From NCBI GenBank assembly GCA_902782395.1, contig CACZNF010000007.1:1-10359 (forward strand): a DNA stretch of 10,359 nt, in the 5' to 3' direction. This document shows, one piece after another, positions 6,776 to 10,359 of the stretch; within the stretch, counting starts at the first letter, position 1, and each line of letters begins with the position of its first letter. The notes under the pieces are model-generated. The model saw only the letters and a list, made by a program, of their open reading frames with translations, made no database searches and was not told where the DNA came from. The position numbers were made by a program, and so were the translations under genes. This DNA is from an uncultured Erysipelotrichaceae bacterium. GTDB lineage: Bacteria; Bacillota_I; Bacilli_A; RFN20; CAG-826.

Positions 6776-8278
6776 CTACTCTCTTTCAACAGGAATGTAA
6801 ACATATTTATTTTTAATCTTTTCTTTGCGATAGTAAAGAAGTTCTGCTAAATGATCCATCGATGTACGCGCTGTTTCATAGGCGCAGCGGAGGCTCTTTT
6901 TATATTGCGCGATGGTATATTTCTTACCTTTGGTGCAATGTCTAGCGTAGAACTTGGCTTCGCCTTTTTTAAGTTCAGGGTCTCTTTCTAAGAGATCTTG
7001 TTCTAAAAGAACAGCTTGTTTTTCATCTAAGGCCACTGGGATATAAGCGACAGCAAGTTCTTCTTGGACATAAGTTACTTTTACTGTCTTTTTCTTTGGG
7101 GCTTCTGGCATCACCACTTCACGTGGTTCTTCTTGCTTTTCAACTTCTTGAACTGGAGCAGGTGCTGGTTGAGGAGCTGGTTGCTCGACTGGTTCTTCTT
7201 CTTGCTCTTCAGCAAAGAGATCCACTGTTTCCACTCTAGTTGGTTCTGGAATTTCGACTTCTTGGATTGGTTTATCTTCATCAACTTGATAGAAGTCAGC
7301 GCGCATTTCAGAAACTTTTGCATTAGCAATATCATCTAAGAATGTATCGCAGAATTTACTTAAATATTTAAAAGCGTAATCCACAAAGTATGTTACGTCA
7401 GCAGTCTTTTGGACTTCCACGTAAATACGAGCCGCTTCTTCTTTTGGTAAGAGTAAAAGCTTTTCAATTGGAAGAGCAACGACTGTGTCTCCATAAGCTT
7501 CGTGAGCTAAAACAGCTTTAGCCATTAAGATAGCCATTTCTTCTGAGTAAGAAGCGAATGGTTTAACAAAGTTAATATAGAAGAAAGTAATGATTGCTTT
7601 TAAAGATGTTGGCAATGTAGAAGAATTGATGAAAGTGAATAGACTGTTCATCATTGGTCCAATAAGGTTCACAGGGGCAGAAGTATAAACGCGGTCAATT
7701 AAAACGCGGTTTTCTGGATTTCTATCTTCACTAGTGCGATAGAAAGTCACTAATTCTTCTGTGCCTAAGATTTTAGCGTATAATTCAGCGAGGAAGTCTT
7801 CATCGATTTTGTTGACGTATGCTGTCTTAATGTAGTTTAAAGCGTTAGGATAATTCACTAATAGCATATTTGTTGGAATTGCGCTTACTACTTCATTACG
7901 CATGACGCTATCAATAAAGTCATCGCCTACGTGTAATTGTTCAAATTCATTTAAGATGTTGAGTACCTCTTTTTTAAAGGTATAATCAACATTCTTCGCT
8001 TGCTTAGTGTTAGGCGCGAGCATCATGATTTCGCGGTTCACTCTAAGAAGTTTTGCTTCTAAGTTATTAACTAAGCTATTGATGGCTGGACAGCCACAGA
8101 ACAAGAGCATGTTCTTTTCAATAGTTCTGATTGATAAATAATGATAAAAGTTGGAGCGATATGAAAGAATGTTGCTCCAAAATGGATCGACTGAAGAGAC
8201 TTTAAGTTCGCGACCAACTTCTAATTTGGTGGCGTATTTGTCTTCAGTAAAACGCATCGCATAATCATTGCCTGCCAT
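6776..8278 (-). CDS. Fic-fold-like protein with degenerate active site, Pro/Glu linker and C-terminal winged helix (function unknown)
   Basis: This 500-residue cytoplasmic protein has no signal peptide or membrane helix. Residues about 165-315 follow the Fic pattern: FYR (179-181), a VLI strand, an helix MMNSLFTFINS, then FYINFVKPFASYSEE (233-247) where Fic proteins have the HPFxxGNGR motif, and finally VTYFVDYAFKYL. Here the catalytic His is Lys239 and the Gly-Asn-Gly-Arg positions are Tyr244-Ser245-Glu246-Glu247, so AMP transfer by the usual mechanism is not expected. Residues about 336-395 are a low-complexity linker rich in Glu, Pro, Val and Gln (QPAPQPAPAP). Residues about 443-498 look like a winged helix, with YTIAQYKKSL, ETARTSMDHLAELL and a final KYVYIPV strand, an arrangement known at the end of many Fic proteins. 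The start at 8278 has AGAGGT 8 nt upstream and its own promoter. The CDS is certain; the Fic relationship is inferred from motif alignment by eye. Confidence 0.75.
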   Translation of the reverse strand: MAGNDYAMRFTEDKYATKLEVGRELKVSSVDPFWSNILSYRSNFYHYLSIRTIEKNMLLFCGCPAINSLVNNLEAKLLRVNREIMMLAPNTKQAKNVDYTFKKEVLNILNEFEQLHVGDDFIDSVMRNEVVSAIPTNMLLVNYPNALNYIKTAYVNKIDEDFLAELYAKILGTEELVTFYRTSEDRNPENRVLIDRVYTSAPVNLIGPMMNSLFTFINSSTLPTSLKAIITFFYINFVKPFASYSEEMAILMAKAVLAHEAYGDTVVALPIEKLLLLPKEEAARIYVEVQKTADVTYFVDYAFKYLSKFCDTFLDDIANAKVSEMRADFYQVDEDKPIQEVEIPEPTRVETVDLFAEEQEEEPVEQPAPQPAPAPVQEVEKQEEPREVVMPEAPKKKTVKVTYVQEELAVAYIPVALDEKQAVLLEQDLLERDPELKKGEAKFYARHCTKGKKYTIAQYKKSLRCAYETARTSMDHLAELLYYRKEKIKNKYVYIPVERE

Positions 8279-8302
8279 ATAAAAGTACCTCTTTATACCT
8301 TT

Positions 8303-8331
8303 ATCTTACAGGAAGTGATTTTTATTGTAAA
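8303..8331 (-). promoter_or_regulatory. Predicted sigma-A promoter of the Fic-like gene, small membrane gene and hemW
   Basis: On the minus strand a -35 TTTACA (8331-8326) and a -10 TAAGAT (8308-8303) are 17 nt apart, matching consensus at five and four of six positions. It sits in the 84-bp gap after lepA, so these three genes could be transcribed separately from lepA. Confidence 0.5.
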
Positions 8332-8342
8332 TAATTTATTCT

Positions 8343-8366
8343 AAAAAACTACTAATTTTAAACTAG
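8343..8366 (-). terminator. Weak candidate intrinsic terminator after lepA
   Basis: On the minus strand the sequence CTAGTTTAAAATTAG can form a six-pair stem with a three-base loop (one G-U pair), followed three bases later by six T residues. The stem overlaps the lepA stop codon and is almost entirely A-T, so it would be unstable. It is supported mainly by the new promoter just downstream. Confidence 0.25.
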
Positions 8367-10180
8367 TTATCTTCTTCTTCGTCGATGGAAAGAATGCTCA
8401 TGAATGCTTCTTGTGGGACTTCAACAGAGCCGACTTTCTTCATTCTCTTCTTGCCTTCTTTTTGCTTTTCGAGAAGTTTCTTCTTACGAGAGATGTCACC
8501 ACCATAGCACTTTGCTAAAACGTCTTTTCTAACTGCTTTAACATCGCATCTAGCAATGACCTTGCCACCAATTGCGGCCTGGATTGGAATCTCGAATTGT
8601 TGACGAGGAATAACGGTTTTAATCTTACGGATAATACCTAAACCACGATGATAACCGTCTGGGCGATAAATAATGCTGCTAAGAGCATCCACTACTTGGC
8701 CGTTAAGTAAAATATCAAGTTTCACTAAATCCGCGCGCTTATAATCGCTGAAATCATAGTCAAATGAAGCATAGCCTTTTGTGTAGCTTTTGAGTTTATC
8801 AAAGAAGTTATAAACGATTTCACTTAATGGTAGTTCATAGGTTAAGACCATACGTGTATCATCGAAGTAATCTAGGTTTTCATAGATACCTCTTCTTTCA
8901 CGACATAATTCCATGATTGGACCAATATACTCTTTAGGAGTCATGATATTTGCCCTAATATATGGTTCTTCAATAAATGAGATCTTACTAGCGTCAGGAA
9001 GTTTGCTAGGGTTATCAAGATTGATAACTTCACCATCAGTCATATGGACTTTATAAATAACGGATGGCGCGGTTAAGATTAAATCGAGATTATATTCTCT
9101 TTCTAATCTTTCTTGGACGACATCCATGTGTAATAAGCCTAAGAAACCACATCTAAAGCCAAAGCCTAAGGCTTTGCTTATTTCAGCGACAAACTGTAAG
9201 GAAGCATCGTTAAGCGTTAACTTTTCTAATGCATCTTTTAAAGCTTGATAATCATCACTATCGACTGGGTAAAGACCACAGTAAACCATTGGGTTCATAA
9301 TACGATAGCCTGGTAAAGCTTCTTTAGCGGGATTATCCACGGAAGTGACTGTGTCACCAGGATGGACATCTTTAATATCTTTAATCTGCGCGGCAATATA
9401 ACCAACTTGCCCCGCTTCTAAAACATCAGTTTTGACTTCTTTAGGTGTTCTGATACCAAGTTCAATAACTTGATATTCTTTATTAGCCTGCATTAAGCGA
9501 ATCTTATCACCGACTTTAACAGAACCATCTTTGATTCTCACTAAAACAATGACACCACGATATGGGTCATAGTAGCTATCAAAGATTAAAGCCTTTAAAG
9601 GAGCGTTTAAATCGCCATGAGGAGCAGGAACACCTTTTACTATGGCTTCTAATAATTCGTGAACGTGCAAGCCAGTTTTAGCACTGACTTCAATAGCCTC
9701 ATCACAAGGAATACCAATCTTCTTTTCGATTTCTTGTTTAGCCATATCAACGTTAGCGGATGGTAAATCAACTTTGTTGATAACTGGTAAGATTTCTAAG
9801 TCGTTATCGACTGCGAGATAGGCATTAGCGAGCGTTTGCGCTTCTACACCTTGTGTCGCATCCACCACTAAAAGCGCACCTTCGCAAGCGGCCAAGGAAC
9901 GTGATACTTCATAAGTGAAGTCGACATGTCCGGGAGTGTCGATAAGATTGAAAATATATTCTTCACCATCATCGGCTTTATATGACAAAGTCACAGCGTT
10001 TAACTTAATGGTTATGCCTCTTTCTCTTTCTAAGTCCATAGAGTCGAGAATTTGGTCTTTCATTTCTCTAAGTTCGACTGCGCCAGTCAATTCTAAAATA
10101 CGATCCGCTAAAGTGGATTTGCCGTGATCAATATGAGCGATGATTGAGAAGTTCCTGATTTTTTTCTGTGAAAAGTCCAT
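8363..10180 (-). CDS. lepA: Elongation factor 4 (LepA), ribosome-associated GTPase
   Basis: This is a full-length 605-residue LepA, a translational GTPase that binds the ribosome and is proposed to act on stalled or mistranslocated complexes or in initiation and 30S assembly. GTPase motifs are intact: G1 AHIDHGKS (15-22), G2 RGIT (54-57), G3 DTPGH (81-85), G4 NKVD (135-138) and G5 SAK (166-168). Domain II follows at about 190-280, then the EF-G-like domains III and V, and the LepA-specific C-terminal domain with [20 protein letters not shown] and VPQEAF. The start gives the normal family N-terminus before [14 protein letters not shown]. Unusually, no Shine-Dalgarno is visible: the 10 bp between the upstream gene's stop and the ATG are ATATAAAATT, so translation may be coupled or rely on an unstructured A/T-rich start. 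Its neighbourhood with hemW is typical of Bacillota. Confidence 0.98.
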   Translation of the reverse strand: MDFSQKKIRNFSIIAHIDHGKSTLADRILELTGAVELREMKDQILDSMDLERERGITIKLNAVTLSYKADDGEEYIFNLIDTPGHVDFTYEVSRSLAACEGALLVVDATQGVEAQTLANAYLAVDNDLEILPVINKVDLPSANVDMAKQEIEKKIGIPCDEAIEVSAKTGLHVHELLEAIVKGVPAPHGDLNAPLKALIFDSYYDPYRGVIVLVRIKDGSVKVGDKIRLMQANKEYQVIELGIRTPKEVKTDVLEAGQVGYIAAQIKDIKDVHPGDTVTSVDNPAKEALPGYRIMNPMVYCGLYPVDSDDYQALKDALEKLTLNDASLQFVAEISKALGFGFRCGFLGLLHMDVVQERLEREYNLDLILTAPSVIYKVHMTDGEVINLDNPSKLPDASKISFIEEPYIRANIMTPKEYIGPIMELCRERRGIYENLDYFDDTRMVLTYELPLSEIVYNFFDKLKSYTKGYASFDYDFSDYKRADLVKLDILLNGQVVDALSSIIYRPDGYHRGLGIIRKIKTVIPRQQFEIPIQAAIGGKVIARCDVKAVRKDVLAKCYGGDISRKKKLLEKQKEGKKRMKKVGSVEVPQEAFMSILSIDEEEDN

Positions 10181-10190
10181 AATTTTATAT

Positions 10191-10359
10191 TTAATATGTT
10201 GAGGATGAGCTCATAGAGCTACTAGATATTGGATTTAGCGTTGTGATTATTGGCATACTAAGGAATGTTAATGTTGGAAGGACAAGGAGCACAAGAGCGA
10301 CCACTATTAGTAAAATGATGAACCATTTTTTACCTTCACGATGCGCTAATGTCGCAGCG
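10191..10359 (-). CDS. C-terminal fragment of an unidentified membrane protein (start outside window)
   Basis: An open frame enters from the right edge and ends at TAA (10193-10191), giving 55 residues. It reads a charged stretch AHREGKK, a strong membrane helix (about fragment residues 12-34) and a short tail, PIITTLNP, followed by a run of eight serines in nine residues ([12 protein letters not shown]). The positive residues before the helix suggest a cytoplasmic N-side with the Ser-rich tail outside. It ends 10 bp before lepA in the same orientation and is probably co-transcribed. No family is recognisable from this piece; it may be a membrane anchor of a larger protein, and being a real gene rests on hydrophobic coding character and position only. 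Confidence 0.6.
   Translation of the reverse strand, partial: AATLAHREGKKWFIILLIVVALVLLVLPTLTFLSMPIITTLNPISSSSMSSSSTY

Noticed and set aside
7064..7339. Overlapping plus-strand (91 residues) and alternate minus-strand (74 residues) frames in the Fic-like gene
   Set aside because: Both arise from the repetitive Pro/Glu/Gln codons of the linker; the Trp/Phe-rich and Lys/Gln-rich compositions are frame-shift artefacts of low-complexity sequence.
9915..10127. A 70-residue plus-strand open frame
   Set aside because: It is the antisense of the highly conserved LepA GTPase domain and has no independent support.

Overview
This is an AT-rich bacterial window in which every supported gene lies on the minus strand and genes are packed head to tail. 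Gene content (LepA next to HemW, paired ABC exporters, Bacillus-like Shine-Dalgarno sequences such as AAGGAGG) suggests a low-GC Bacillota or Mollicutes-related organism of the gut or host-associated type. The reading frames are intact with the standard code (Trp is TGG), so it is not a UGA=Trp mycoplasma. The exact lineage cannot be named from this sequence alone.

Read in the direction of transcription, from high to low coordinates, there are two blocks. Block 1 (10359 to 5464) is a housekeeping block. It holds the tail of an unidentified membrane protein with a Ser-rich end, lepA (elongation factor 4), a 500-residue protein that looks like a degenerate Fic-fold protein with a Pro/Glu linker and a C-terminal winged helix, a 71-residue single-pass membrane protein, and hemW (radical SAM heme chaperone family). 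lepA and hemW are commonly adjacent in Bacillota, so the Fic-like and small membrane genes appear as two genes between a familiar pair. A sigma-A-like promoter precedes the Fic-like gene. The last three genes are tightly coupled (12-bp gap, then 8-bp overlap).

Block 2 (5463 to 1) is an export block. It starts with an ATPase and a double-FtsX permease (MacB/LolD-type ABC system), whose stop and probable start codons are 1 nt apart. After a 148-bp gap come a TetR-family regulator and, 9 bp later, an ABC half-exporter of the YbtP/YbtQ/IrtA/IrtB type. The half-exporter runs off the left edge, and a partner half-transporter probably follows outside the window.

The most informative regulatory signal is an 18-bp element, GGTTAGnnnnGACTAACT, present once over the -10 of the tetR promoter and once, in the opposite orientation, just downstream of the -10 of the ATPase-permease promoter, with an extra half-site there. 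This suggests that the TetR protein controls both its own exporter operon and the upstream ATPase-permease operon. No mobile element, CRISPR array, tRNA or rRNA was seen, and no stretch over 300 bases lacks a gene. I see no convincing evidence of an entirely new system. The degenerate Fic-like protein with its small membrane partner is the best candidate for something undescribed.
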